A stretch of DNA of 52,235 nt, taken from the NCBI GenBank assembly GCA_904420245.1, contig CAJFUL010000048.1, forward strand, positions 1 to 52,235. Reading direction: 5' to 3'. Both the position numbers and the translations under genes were made by a program. The first letter of the stretch is position 1. Every line of letters begins with the position of its first letter. This document shows, piece after piece, positions 27,234 through 36,309 of this stretch. The notes under the pieces are model-generated. The model did no database searches and had not been told where the DNA came from. It saw only the letters and a list, made by a program, of their open reading frames with translations. Origin of the DNA: Candidatus Paralachnospira avium. GTDB lineage: Bacteria; Bacillota; Clostridia; Lachnospirales; Lachnospiraceae.

Positions 27234-27704
27234 ATGAATAATGATTATATCACCTTTACCATCGGAGAAAAGAAGAATATCGCGCTGATCGCCCATGACA
27301 ACGAGAAGCCCAAGCTGATCCAGTGGTGTATGGAAAATTATGAGATCCTGAAAGACCACAATCTCTGCGGGACCGGGACCACGGCCAGGATGATCGCCGA
27401 CAGGACAGGCCTGCGGGTCAAGGCTTACAACAGCGGCCCTCTGGGCGGCGACCAGCAGATCGGGGCCAAGATCGTGGAAGGCGTCATCGACTTCGTGGTG
27501 TTCTTTTCGGATCCCCTGACGGCCCAGCCCCACGACCCGGATGTGAAGGCCCTGATGCGCATCTCCCAGGTCTATGACATTCCCATGGCCATCAACAAAG
27601 CCACTGCGGATTTCATGATCCAATCCAGGTTCATGACGGAGAAATACGACCATCAGGTCATCAATTTCCGCAAGAATGTGAGCGACAGGGCCAAGAGCCT
27701 GTAA
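27234..27704 (+). CDS. mgsA: Methylglyoxal synthase
   Basis: It converts dihydroxyacetone phosphate to methylglyoxal and phosphate, a bypass that relieves sugar-phosphate stress. It shows IALIAHDNEK (phosphate-binding His/Lys), CGTGTTARMI, and SGPLGGDQQIGA with the catalytic Asp. The length of 156 aa fits the family. ATG 27234 is preceded by GAAGGAG with a 6-nt gap; an upstream in-frame ATG at 27189 lacks a site. It is 9 bp upstream of radA and probably co-transcribed with it. The glyoxalase-II-like gene at 11894 could act on the same toxic product, but this is only inference. Confidence 0.95.
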   Translation: MNNDYITFTIGEKKNIALIAHDNEKPKLIQWCMENYEILKDHNLCGTGTTARMIADRTGLRVKAYNSGPLGGDQQIGAKIVEGVIDFVVFFSDPLTAQPHDPDVKALMRISQVYDIPMAINKATADFMIQSRFMTEKYDHQVINFRKNVSDRAKSL

Positions 27705-27713
27705 GGAGAGCTT

Positions 27714-29093
27714 ATGGCAAAGGCAAGGACGACTGGTTTTTTCTGTAAGGAATGTGGATATGAGTCCTCCAAATGGATGGGGCAGTGTCCCGCCTGCCGG
27801 GAGTGGAACACCTTTGTGGAGGCTCCGGCGGCGTCCGGCGGCAGAAAGGCGGGAGGCGCCCGGGCGGCGGCCCTTGGCGGGAACAGGCCGGTGAAGCTGT
27901 CTCAGATCGAGTCTTCCGCCGAGGAGCGGACCGGGACCGGCATGGAGGAACTGGACCGGGTGCTGGGCGGAGGCCTGGTGTCCGGTTCTTTGATCCTGGT
28001 GGGCGGAGACCCGGGCATCGGGAAGTCCACTCTGCTCCTGCAAGTGTGCCGGAACCTGGCGCGGGACGGAAAACGGGTGCTCTATATCTCCGGCGAGGAA
28101 TCGGCCAGACAGATCAAGCTGCGGGCGGACAGGCTGGGAGAGTTTTCCGGCGAGCTGTCCTTCCTCTGCGAGACGGATCTGGACCAGATCTCCCGCATCA
28201 TCGAGGAAGAAAAACCGGAGATCGCGGTGGTGGATTCCATACAGACCATGTACCGGGAGGGAGTGGACTCGGCCCCCGGCAGCGTGGGGCAGGTGCGGGA
28301 GTCCACCAATTTCCTCCTGCAGATCGCCAAGGGAAAGGGGATCACCATATTCATCGTGGGACACGTCACGAAGGAGGGAACGGTGGCAGGGCCCAGGATG
28401 CTGGAGCATATGGTGGACACCGTGCTGTACTTTGAAGGGGAGAAGAACGTCCCTTACCGGATCCTGCGGGGGGTCAAGAACCGGTTCGGCTCCACCAATG
28501 AGATCGGTGTGTTCGAGATGGGCGGGGAAGGGCTGATCCAGGTGCCGAATCCCTCGGAATATATGCTCTCCGGCAAACCGGAGGGAGCCTCCGGTTCTGT
28601 GACGGCCTGCGCCATAGAGGGGACCAGGCCCATGCTGCTGGAGATCCAGGCGCTGGTCTGCCGCACCAATTTCGGGATGCCCAGGCGTACGGCCGCGGGG
28701 ACCGATTACAACAGGGTGAACCTGCTGATCGCGGTCCTGGAGAAACGGGCGGGCCTGCATCTTTCCGACTGCGACGCCTATGTGAATATCGCGGGAGGTC
28801 TCCGGATCAGCGAGCCTTCCCTGGATCTGGGCATCGTGATGGCGCTGGCCTCCAGTTTCCGGGATGTGCCGGTGGATGACGGGACCCTGGTCTTCGGCGA
28901 AGTGGGGCTCTCCGGCGAGGTACGGGCCGTCAGCATGGCGGAGAAGCGGGTGCAGGAAGCGGCCAAGCTGGGATTTTCTACCTGCATCCTTCCCCAGGTC
29001 TGCCTGGAGCGGATCCGCCAGCCGGTGAAGGGGATCCGGCTGGTGGGAGTCCGGAACGTCCGGGAGGCCATCGAGTATATAGGCAGGGGCTAG
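27714..29093 (+). CDS. radA: DNA repair protein RadA
   Basis: A RecA-like branch-migration ATPase, 459 aa. The N-terminal zinc finger has Cys11, Cys14, Cys25 and Cys28. The Walker A motif GGDPGIGKST lies at about residues 97-106. The family motif KNRFG occurs in GVKNRFGSTNE at about residue 255. The C-terminal third resembles the Lon protease domain (LDLGIVMALASSFRD) but without protease function in this family. In Bacillus radA lies beside clpC; here two genes separate them. The ribosome binding site AAGGAG is clear. Confidence 0.97.
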   Translation: MAKARTTGFFCKECGYESSKWMGQCPACREWNTFVEAPAASGGRKAGGARAAALGGNRPVKLSQIESSAEERTGTGMEELDRVLGGGLVSGSLILVGGDPGIGKSTLLLQVCRNLARDGKRVLYISGEESARQIKLRADRLGEFSGELSFLCETDLDQISRIIEEEKPEIAVVDSIQTMYREGVDSAPGSVGQVRESTNFLLQIAKGKGITIFIVGHVTKEGTVAGPRMLEHMVDTVLYFEGEKNVPYRILRGVKNRFGSTNEIGVFEMGGEGLIQVPNPSEYMLSGKPEGASGSVTACAIEGTRPMLLEIQALVCRTNFGMPRRTAAGTDYNRVNLLIAVLEKRAGLHLSDCDAYVNIAGGLRISEPSLDLGIVMALASSFRDVPVDDGTLVFGEVGLSGEVRAVSMAEKRVQEAAKLGFSTCILPQVCLERIRQPVKGIRLVGVRNVREAIEYIGRG

Positions 29094-29111
29094 GCTTTCC
29101 TGGTTCTGTAC

Positions 29112-29663
29112 TCAGAAAAGCTTCATGAAGGCCAGGAGGATCAGCAGGATACCGCCTAAAGGCGCGGTCCCTGCTCCTGTCTTTTTGGACAGGGCGCGGC
29201 CCAGGAGGCTTCCGCCCAGGATGGCGGCGGCGCCCAGCAGGAACGCGGCCGCCAGGATCCCGGTGAGATGGACGGGCGTGATGCCGGCTCCGATCCCGGC
29301 GGCGATGCTGTCCAGGGACAGGGCCGCCGCCAGAGGAAGGGCCTCCCGGGGGGAGAGGCGGGCATCGTGATCTTTGTCCGCGCCCCGGGCGGCGGCAGTG
29401 CCGGAAGAGTCAAAGAGCTTATAGACGCCAAGCAGCAGCAGGAGCCCGAAGCTGGCCCATCTGGCCAGGCCGGACGGCAAAAGGCCGGTCAGGAGCCGCC
29501 CCGCGGTCAGGGAGATCCCCAGAGTCAGAGCGGATACGGCGGAGAGGATCAAAACCGAGAGGGCGGGCACCCGGACCCGGCTTATGCCATAGGAAAACCC
29601 GGCGGCAAAGGCGTCCATGGAGACGGCCGCCGCCAGTGTGAGTGTTTCCAAGAGAAGTTCCAT
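29112..29663 (-). CDS. MntP/YtaF-type membrane protein
   Basis: An integral membrane protein of 183 aa with about six helices arranged as two repeats. Each repeat has an Asp-containing motif in a helix: AVSMDAFAAGFSYG and ALSLDSIAAGIGAG. This is the pattern of the MntP manganese exporter and of YtaF, a sporulation-associated membrane protein in Bacillus. Shortness and the SYGISRVRVP loop favour YtaF, but exporter function cannot be excluded. The gene is convergent with radA (18 bp apart) and divergent from the HAD gene at 29730. The ribosome binding site is weak. Confidence 0.82.
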   Translation of the reverse strand: MELLLETLTLAAAVSMDAFAAGFSYGISRVRVPALSVLILSAVSALTLGISLTAGRLLTGLLPSGLARWASFGLLLLLGVYKLFDSSGTAAARGADKDHDARLSPREALPLAAALSLDSIAAGIGAGITPVHLTGILAAAFLLGAAAILGGSLLGRALSKKTGAGTAPLGGILLILLAFMKLF

Positions 29664-29729
29664 TGCGGAAATACCTGTTATGTGGTTTGCTTGTATGATA
29701 TTCCGCGGAAAACAAAGAGGTGCAGGAAG

Positions 29730-30572
29730 ATGAAAAGATGCAGGTGCATGGCGTTAGATCTGGACGGGACGCTGCTCTCTCCGGAGGGGAAACTGACGGA
29801 CAGGGCGAGGGAGGCCCTGGCGGAGGCCGTGTCCCGGGGCGTCCATGTGGTCATTGCCAGCGGGAGGGCTTATGAGACGCTCCCGGAGGAGGTCACAGGC
29901 CTTCCGGGGATCCAATATGCCATTACCTCCAACGGAGCCGCCATATACAGAGTTCCGGATTCTGAGAGGATCCTGTCCCGCAAGCTGAGACCGGAGGCGG
30001 TGGAGACGGTCCTTAGGATTGCCCGCAGGGAGCTTTCCCGCCCTGTCTTTGAGATCTTTATGGACGGGGCCGCCTATGCCCCGGAGGATTATGTGAGGGA
30101 GCCGCGGCGCTTCGGGGCCGACGCTCGTGCCGAGGCGTATATCCGGAGCACCAGGAAGCCGTGCGGGGATCTGGACCGTTTCATAAGGACCCATCTGGAC
30201 CGGCTGGACAGCATGGCTCTGGTCATAACGGATCCGGAAAAGAAAAAAAGCCTCTGGAGGCTTCTGGAGCAGGAGGCTGCCCATATCTATGTGACGGCGT
30301 CGGTGCCAAGACTCCTGGAAATATCCGATGAAGATTCCGGAAAAGCCAGGGCTCTTTCCCATGTCCTGGAGCTTCTGGGTGTGGAAGCCGCAGAGACGGC
30401 GGCCTTCGGAAACGGGGAAAACGATGCGGATATGCTGACGTTCGCCGGATACGGAGTGGCGGTGGGAAACGCGGAGCCGGCCTGTCTGGCGGCGGCAGAC
30501 AAGATCGCCGCCCCCAACCGTGAAGACGGGGCGGCGGAAGAGATCATGAGGATCCTGCGGGAAGGCTTCTAA
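29730..30572 (+). CDS. HAD-superfamily hydrolase, Cof/IIB type
   Basis: A phosphatase of 280 aa. Motif I is LDLDGTLLSPEGKL with the nucleophilic and acid Asp; motif IV is FGNGENDADML. The alpha/beta cap lies between them, as in type IIB Cof enzymes that remove phosphate from sugar phosphates or flavin precursors. The exact substrate is unknown. ATG 29730 is preceded by GAGGTG; the longer open frame upstream overlaps the opposite-strand ytaF-like gene and is not supported. It ends 5 bp from the stop of the convergent lactonase-like gene. Confidence 0.9.
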   Translation: MKRCRCMALDLDGTLLSPEGKLTDRAREALAEAVSRGVHVVIASGRAYETLPEEVTGLPGIQYAITSNGAAIYRVPDSERILSRKLRPEAVETVLRIARRELSRPVFEIFMDGAAYAPEDYVREPRRFGADARAEAYIRSTRKPCGDLDRFIRTHLDRLDSMALVITDPEKKKSLWRLLEQEAAHIYVTASVPRLLEISDEDSGKARALSHVLELLGVEAAETAAFGNGENDADMLTFAGYGVAVGNAEPACLAAADKIAAPNREDGAAEEIMRILREGF

Positions 30573-30577
30573 GAGCC

Positions 30578-31636
30578 TCAGGCTTTGGGAAGCTTCACCA
30601 GCGCGCAGCAGTTGGGCTGGTCGATCTTCAGAGGAGCCGTGTGCATATAGAAATAATCCTTCTCCGGCACCCAGGTGAAAAAGGTCATGGTGCCGGTCTC
30701 GTGGTTGACGGAGTAGAGGTATTTCCCGCCGGGGAACATCCCGATGTCCTTGGGATATTCTCCGCTGATGGGAAGGACCACCCGCTGGCGGAGAAGGCCG
30801 CTGGCGGAGTCCCGGTCGTAGATCCCGATGCTGTTGTCCCCGGCGTTGGAGCAGAGGACCAGCTTTTCATCGGGAGAAAAACGGAGTGCAGCAGCGGCGT
30901 TGACGTTGCTGCATTTTTTTCCCACGGTGGGGATCTTCTGCAGCAGCTCGAAGACCGGATAGCCGGCGCTGCCGTCGTAGGAATAGACGGACAGGTAGTT
31001 TTTCAGCTCCGAGATCACATACATGAAACGGCTGTCGGAGGAAAAGCGGAGGAACCGGGGGGCGGACTCCAGCTCGCAGCGGATCACGTCGGCCAGCTTG
31101 ATATGCCCGGTGTCCTTGTTGAACCGGAATACCTTGATCTGGTCGATGCCCAGGTCGGCCACGCAGAGGAACTTCTCGTCAGGCGTCAGCCGGGAGCAGC
31201 TGATATGGGGGCGGAAGTTCCGCTCCGCTATGCTGCCGATGCCCTTGTCATAGAAATTGTCGGTGATCTCGCCTACGCTGCCGTCCTCGTTCATTTTCAG
31301 GACCGTCACCTTGCCGTCGTGGTAGCCGGATACGAACATATGGGTATTGGCGTGGTTGGTGGAGATGTGGCAGCCGCGCATCCCGCGGATGGAAGCCTTT
31401 CCCATATACTCCAGATCTCCGTCGGGGAGGATCCGGAAGCTGACGATGCCGTCGTCGGCGATGGAATAGAGGCGCGTGCCGTCCAGAGAAGGAGAGACAT
31501 AGGAAGCGTTGTTGACCTGGACCTCTTTCCTGGGGGTCATGGTGCCGTTCTCCGTATCCACGTCCAGGATGGTGATGCCCTGGCTGTTCCCTGTATAGGT
31601 GTAAGAACCCACATATGCAGCGTATCGATTTTCCAA
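30578..31636 (-). CDS. Lactonase-family beta-propeller protein (6-phosphogluconolactonase-like)
   Basis: A 352-aa protein of the YkgB/Pgl seven-bladed propeller family. It opens with YAAYVGSYTYTGNSQGITI and shows repeated blade segments such as RPHISCSRLTPDEKFLCVAD, APRFLRFSSDSRFMYV and LRFSPDEKLVLCSN. The family includes 6-phosphogluconolactonases, but many members have other or unknown roles, and no pentose-phosphate genes are nearby. I chose the TTG at 31636 because AGGAGGGG lies 6-7 nt before it. An in-frame ATG at 31675 falls inside the predicted -10 box and so would not be on the mRNA. Confidence 0.87.
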   Translation of the reverse strand: MENRYAAYVGSYTYTGNSQGITILDVDTENGTMTPRKEVQVNNASYVSPSLDGTRLYSIADDGIVSFRILPDGDLEYMGKASIRGMRGCHISTNHANTHMFVSGYHDGKVTVLKMNEDGSVGEITDNFYDKGIGSIAERNFRPHISCSRLTPDEKFLCVADLGIDQIKVFRFNKDTGHIKLADVIRCELESAPRFLRFSSDSRFMYVISELKNYLSVYSYDGSAGYPVFELLQKIPTVGKKCSNVNAAAALRFSPDEKLVLCSNAGDNSIGIYDRDSASGLLRQRVVLPISGEYPKDIGMFPGGKYLYSVNHETGTMTFFTWVPEKDYFYMHTAPLKIDQPNCCALVKLPKA

Positions 31637-31670
31637 AATAAGCCCCTCCTGTTTTTCACATATTAAAGCT

Positions 31671-31700
31671 ATCATAGCATAGACTTTTTGGTTTGTTAAG
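31671..31700 (-). promoter_or_regulatory. Promoter of the lactonase-like gene
   Basis: On the minus strand TTAACA (31700-31695), 18-bp spacer, TATGAT (31676-31671). The -10 box covers the ATG at 31675, which supports the downstream TTG start. Confidence 0.6.
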
Positions 31701-31818
31701 CCCTGCCCGGGTAAAATTTAAGAGGCGGCGGCCGTATCCCGGGCCATGGGATTTCCCGGTCCGGCTCCTGCCCTGGGGCTGCGGGGACCGTTTTCCGCGC
31801 GGGAGGCGGATGGAAATA

Positions 31819-31872
31819 TGACAAAAATGTCACCTGAAATGTCACCGGACTGTCATCTTGGGATGGTATCAT
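31819..31872 (+). promoter_or_regulatory. Tandem TGTCA boxes and -10 upstream of ABC-FtsX genes
   Basis: TGTCAC at 31828 and 31840 and TGTCAT at 31851 form direct repeats at 12- and 11-bp steps. A TGACA at 31819 makes an inverted pair with the first. The last two repeats (7-4-7 layout) end 10 bp before TATCAT (31867-31872), the geometry of a Pho box that replaces the -35 element. This predicts activation by an OmpR/PhoB-family response regulator. No regulator gene is adjacent. Confidence 0.65.
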
Positions 31873-31900
31873 AAAGACAACAGGAATAAGGAGGACGATT

Positions 31901-32632
31901 ATGGAAGTATTACGGGTAGAAAACCTTTGCAAGACTTACGGTTCGGGAGATACCAGGGTGGATGCCCTGAAAAATGTATCTTTTTCCGTGGAGAAGGGGG
32001 AGTTTGTGGCCCTGATCGGTCCTTCCGGCTCGGGAAAATCCACCCTGCTCCACATCCTGGGAGGCGTGGACCGTCCCACCTCCGGTCAGGTCATCATCGA
32101 CGGGACCCCCATTTATGAGCTGAATGAGACCAAGATGGCCATTTTCCGCAGGCGGCAGATCGGACTGATCTATCAGTTCTACAATCTGCTCCCGGTCCTG
32201 AACGTCCGGGAAAACCTGCTCCTGCCGCTGCTTCTGGACGGACAGAAGCCGGATGAAGGATACCTGAAGGAGCTGGTGGGCGTGCTGGGGCTTTCGGACC
32301 GGCTAAACCATCTGCCCAACCAGCTCTCCGGCGGGCAGCAGCAGCGGGTGTCCATCGGCAGGGCCCTGATCAATCATCCCGCCATCGTGCTGGCCGACGA
32401 GCCCACCGGAAACCTGGATTCCAAAAACAGCGCCGAGATCATGGACCTTTTGAAGGATTCCAATCTCCGGTACCATCAGACGCTGATCATCATCACCCAC
32501 GACGAGCGGATCGCGCTGCAGGCGGACCGGGTGATCTCCATCGAGGACGGACAGATCTCCGGCGATGAATGGCAGACAGGGCGTCAGGCCCAGGTCCGGG
32601 AAGCCGGATGGAGCCGGGAGGTGAGGGGATGA
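31901..32632 (+). CDS. ABC transporter ATP-binding protein (MacB/LolD/BceA type)
   Basis: The nucleotide-binding subunit of a type VII ABC exporter, 243 aa. Walker A is GPSGSGKST, the signature LSGGQQQRVSIGRAL, and Walker B IVLADEPTGNLD, with the H-loop in IITHDERIA. Such pairs act in antimicrobial-peptide resistance, signalling or lipoprotein and enzyme release. AAGGAGG (31888-31894) precedes the ATG. The stop overlaps the permease start (ATGA). The region upstream holds a tandem TGTCA box array that suggests control by an OmpR-type regulator. Confidence 0.94.
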   Translation: MEVLRVENLCKTYGSGDTRVDALKNVSFSVEKGEFVALIGPSGSGKSTLLHILGGVDRPTSGQVIIDGTPIYELNETKMAIFRRRQIGLIYQFYNLLPVLNVRENLLLPLLLDGQKPDEGYLKELVGVLGLSDRLNHLPNQLSGGQQQRVSIGRALINHPAIVLADEPTGNLDSKNSAEIMDLLKDSNLRYHQTLIIITHDERIALQADRVISIEDGQISGDEWQTGRQAQVREAGWSREVRG

Positions 32633-35256
32633 ACATCGTCAGCAAGGTGACGGTCAAGCACCTTAAGCAGAACAGGAAGAGGACCATCGTGACCATATTG
32701 GGGATCATGCTTTCCGTGGCTCTCATCACCGCCATTTCCGCCTTCGCCGAGTCCTTTCTGGATATGATGCGCCAAAGCAAGATCGCGGAGGACGGCGAAT
32801 GGCACGTAACCTTTTACGGCGTGGAAAAGTCTAAGCTCCCCGGGATCACGGAGGATGAAAATGTAAAAGCTTCCCTCCTGAGCCGGGATATGGGGAACGC
32901 GCTCCTTGCGGACGGGGAGAATGAGTGGAAGCCCTATATCCTGGTGAAAGCTTACGACAAGACTGCCATGGAGGAATATCCCACGACTCTGCTGGAAGGA
33001 CATTATCCGGAGGCGGAGGATCAGCTGGTGATCCCGGAGCATCTGGAGACGAACGGAGGCGTGGAATGGAAGGTGGGAGATACCGTCACCCTCGGGCTGG
33101 GCACCCGCCTGGACGGAGACGGGACGGAGCTTCCCGAATACTATGGATACGAAGAGGGAGAGACTCTGGCGGACGTCCATGAGAGGACCTACAAGATCGT
33201 GGGGATCATCGAGCGTCCGGCCTTCGAGAGCTACGCCTCGCCCTCCTATACAGCCATCACCTATCTGGATACGGAGCATCTGGCCGATACCGATACCGTC
33301 AATGCCGCGGTGCAGGTACGGAGCCTGGACAACAGCCTGTTTTCCTGGGGAGACCAGAAGGCAGAGGAGCTGGGAGTGGAGCATGGCTTCCATACGACCC
33401 TGCTCTCTTACTATATGCTCTCCGGCAACAACACCATCGTGACCATGCTGAACCGGGTGAAATGGGTCATGATGCTGATCGTGGCGGCCGGTTCGGTGGC
33501 TGTGATCTACAGTTCCTTCGCCATCTCCATTTCGGAGAGGGGACGGTATCTGGGGATGCTGGCCAGTGTGGGAGCCACCAGGAAGCAGAAACGGCAGTCG
33601 GTCTTTACCGAGGCGCTGATCCTGGGAGCCATCGGGATCCCGCTGGGACTCCTCCTGGGCTTTGCCGGAGTGTTCGTGACCACCAGGTGCATACGCGGAC
33701 TGGTATCGTCGATGCTGGGAGGATCTTTTGGAGCGGTGACCATGCGGGTGATCATCTCCTGGAGGGGCGTATTGGGAGCCGTGCTGCTGGCGGCGGTGAC
33801 GATCTTTGTCTCTGCGTGGGTGCCTGCCCGAAGGGCGGCGAAGATCACGCCGGTGGAGGCCATCCGGCAGAACCGGGACATCAAGCTGACGGCCCGTCAG
33901 GTAAAGACCGGGAAACTGACCGGAAAGATCTTTGGATTCGAGGGAGAACTGGCCCTCAAAAACCTGAAGCGCAATAAGAAGCGGTACAGGGCCACGGTCT
34001 TGTCCCTGATCTTCTGCATCGCCCTCTATCTGAGCGTGGCTTCCTTTACGGCTTATCTGAAGGGCGCCTATGCCATGGAGCTGGGAGCGGACGGAGCCAG
34101 ACTGCCGGATGTGGTGGTGAACGTGTATCCAGGCCCCGATGGGGAGTCGGCGCTCCAGAGGGCGGAGAAGATCGCGGAGATGGAGCATATATCGGAAGTG
34201 GTGATCTCTGATTCCCTGTATCTCAGCTACTATCCGGACAGCCTGGAGCCCCTTTCCGACTATGTCAGCGCAGAGATAGAAAGCTGGGGACCCGGCGAGC
34301 TGGCAGGGCAGGAGACGGCCTCCTATCCTCTGGACGTGAGCATCATCGGCATGGATGAGAAGAGCCTGGAGGCTTACGGAGAGCTGGCCGGGGCGGATAT
34401 GGAGCTTCTGAAGAACGGAGGCGTCATCCTGCAGAACCGGTTCCTGAAAGAGGAGAACGGGAAGAAATCCTGGGAAACGGTCTGGGACGTGTCCGCAGGG
34501 GACGTGATAAGCGGCCAGTATATCCAGTACCAGGGAGACGAGGAGAATGACGTGACGCTCAGCCGTCTGGATCTGACCGTGGCCGGAACGACGGAGGAGC
34601 TGCCCCTTGGAGGTTCCTACAGTGCTAATATCAATTCTGTTTATATGTATGCAACTTTGGACACGGTCATGAAGCTGGCCGGGGAGTATTACGGAACGGA
34701 AAGCGATACGGCCATGGAGATGACCGTATCCGTCACAGCCGAGGATTACGGCGCTTTTATGGAGAATCTGTGGGAGATGGCCGATGAGGAGAGGAATCTG
34801 GGAGTCCAGAGCATCCGGGAGCAGATCCAGACCATCGACAATACGCTGCTTTTGATGAACGTATTTGTCTACGGCTTCATCATCCTGACGGCCCTGATCT
34901 GCGTCACCAGTATCTTCAATACCATTTCCACCAGTATGGCGCTGCGGCGGCGGGAATACGCGATGTTAAAATCCGTGGGGATGCCGCCGAAAAAGTTCAA
35001 CAGGATGATCGCTTATGAAAGCCTGTTTTACGGCTTGAAAGCCCTGCTCTACGGCCTTCCCGCCGGACTGCTGCTGATGTACGGCATCTACAGGAGCATC
35101 GCCAGCGCCATCGATACCGGATTTTATATCCTCTGGGGACAGGTGGCCGTGGCTGTGGTCAGCGTCCTGCTGGTGGTGGGGATCACCATGTGGTATTCTT
35201 CCAGGAAGATCAAAAAGGCCAATATCGTCGATGTGCTGAAGGATGAAAATATTTGA
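32629..35256 (+). CDS. FtsX-family ABC permease
   Basis: An 875-aa membrane subunit partnering the preceding ATPase. It contains two FtsX-type units. The first has a transmembrane helix near residues 15-40, an extracellular domain to about 265, then three helices (AAGSVAVIYSSFAIS, LGAIGIPLGLLLGFAGV, GAVLLAAVTIFVSAW). The second begins with a helix near 455-470, a large extracellular domain to about 735, then three helices to the end. The two long external domains fit mechanotransmission-type exporters rather than BceB, whose single domain lies elsewhere. The substrate is unknown. The stop codon overlaps the -35 box of the next gene. Confidence 0.9.
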   Translation: MNIVSKVTVKHLKQNRKRTIVTILGIMLSVALITAISAFAESFLDMMRQSKIAEDGEWHVTFYGVEKSKLPGITEDENVKASLLSRDMGNALLADGENEWKPYILVKAYDKTAMEEYPTTLLEGHYPEAEDQLVIPEHLETNGGVEWKVGDTVTLGLGTRLDGDGTELPEYYGYEEGETLADVHERTYKIVGIIERPAFESYASPSYTAITYLDTEHLADTDTVNAAVQVRSLDNSLFSWGDQKAEELGVEHGFHTTLLSYYMLSGNNTIVTMLNRVKWVMMLIVAAGSVAVIYSSFAISISERGRYLGMLASVGATRKQKRQSVFTEALILGAIGIPLGLLLGFAGVFVTTRCIRGLVSSMLGGSFGAVTMRVIISWRGVLGAVLLAAVTIFVSAWVPARRAAKITPVEAIRQNRDIKLTARQVKTGKLTGKIFGFEGELALKNLKRNKKRYRATVLSLIFCIALYLSVASFTAYLKGAYAMELGADGARLPDVVVNVYPGPDGESALQRAEKIAEMEHISEVVISDSLYLSYYPDSLEPLSDYVSAEIESWGPGELAGQETASYPLDVSIIGMDEKSLEAYGELAGADMELLKNGGVILQNRFLKEENGKKSWETVWDVSAGDVISGQYIQYQGDEENDVTLSRLDLTVAGTTEELPLGGSYSANINSVYMYATLDTVMKLAGEYYGTESDTAMEMTVSVTAEDYGAFMENLWEMADEERNLGVQSIREQIQTIDNTLLLMNVFVYGFIILTALICVTSIFNTISTSMALRRREYAMLKSVGMPPKKFNRMIAYESLFYGLKALLYGLPAGLLLMYGIYRSIASAIDTGFYILWGQVAVAVVSVLLVVGITMWYSSRKIKKANIVDVLKDENI

Positions 35257-35280
35257 TATTTTTCCGGCATCCGCTATAAT
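35253..35280 (+). promoter_or_regulatory. Promoter of the PfkB-family kinase gene
   Basis: TTGATA (35253-35258), 16-bp spacer, TATAAT (35275-35280). The -35 overlaps the end of the permease gene. Confidence 0.6.
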
Positions 35281-35304
35281 GGAGGTGATAAGGAGGAACG
35301 TGAA

Positions 35305-36309
35305 ATGAAAGGGATCGCAGTGGCGGGCACTTTGGTAGCGGACAATATCAAGATGATCGACAGCTATCCGGGCAAGGGGATGCTGGCGGACATCAGCCGG
35401 ACGGACAAGGGCATCGGAGGATGCGTCTCCAATACGGCGGCGGGAGTCAAGCTCCTGGATCCGTCCATCCCGGTGAAGAGCATCGGGCTGGTGGGAGAGG
35501 ATGACAACGGGAGGTTCCTGAAGGAGCGCCTCAGCCGGCTGGGCATCGATACAGAGGGGATCCGGATGACTCCGGATGCGGTGACTTCGTTTTCCGATGT
35601 GATGACGGTGGAGGAGACGGGAGAGAGGACTTTTTTCCATGACCGCGGAGCGTGCCGTCTCTTTTCTCAGGAACACATGGGACTGGACACTCTGGATGCG
35701 AAGCTGGTGCTGATCGGCTACGGCGGCCTCTTGGACAGTCTGAACCTGCCGGATGAAGTGTATGGCACGAAGCTGGCCAGGCTGTTCCACGACGTGAAGG
35801 AGCGGGGGATCCAGACGGCCATGGACGTGGCCAGCATCCAGGATGCGGCCCGCATGCAGGAGCTGGTGATCCCTTCTCTCAAATATGTGGATCATCTGAT
35901 CGTCAATGAGACGGAGGGCGGTATGATCGCCGGGATCCCGGCCAGGAGGGAGGATGGTTCCCTGGACCGCAGGGCCCTTCCCGCCATTTGCCGGCGCCTG
36001 AAGGAGCTGGGGACGGCGGGATGGGCCGTGGTCCATGCGCCTGAGCTGGGCTGCGCGGCGGATGAGGAAGGGAACTATCATGAGGTCCCGTCCCTGAAGC
36101 TGCCCAAGGGATACATCGCGGGAGCTGTAGGAGCGGGAGACGCCTTCTGCGCGGGGATCCTCTACAGCATATATAAAGGGCTCCCCGTGGAGGAAGCCCT
36201 TAAGATCGGCGCGGCGACGGCCGCGGCAAATCTCTCAGCCAGCGATTCCATCGGAGGCCTCCGTTCCATAGAAGGCGTCCGGGAGCTGTATGAGAAGTAT
36301 TCTGTTTAA
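35305..36309 (+). CDS. PfkB-family carbohydrate kinase
   Basis: A ribokinase-fold sugar or nucleoside kinase of 334 aa. The N-terminal glycine pair is in DKGIGGCVSNTAAG and the catalytic Asp in GAVGAGDAFCAG (anion-hole GAGD). The acidic NETE motif (IVNETEGG) is present. The substrate cannot be told; sugar kinases of this type often sit in degradation operons, but this gene has its own promoter and no metabolic neighbours. AAGGAGG lies 8 nt before the ATG. Its stop overlaps the stop of the convergent esterase gene by a few bases. Confidence 0.9.
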   Translation: MKGIAVAGTLVADNIKMIDSYPGKGMLADISRTDKGIGGCVSNTAAGVKLLDPSIPVKSIGLVGEDDNGRFLKERLSRLGIDTEGIRMTPDAVTSFSDVMTVEETGERTFFHDRGACRLFSQEHMGLDTLDAKLVLIGYGGLLDSLNLPDEVYGTKLARLFHDVKERGIQTAMDVASIQDAARMQELVIPSLKYVDHLIVNETEGGMIAGIPARREDGSLDRRALPAICRRLKELGTAGWAVVHAPELGCAADEEGNYHEVPSLKLPKGYIAGAVGAGDAFCAGILYSIYKGLPVEEALKIGAATAAANLSASDSIGGLRSIEGVRELYEKYSV

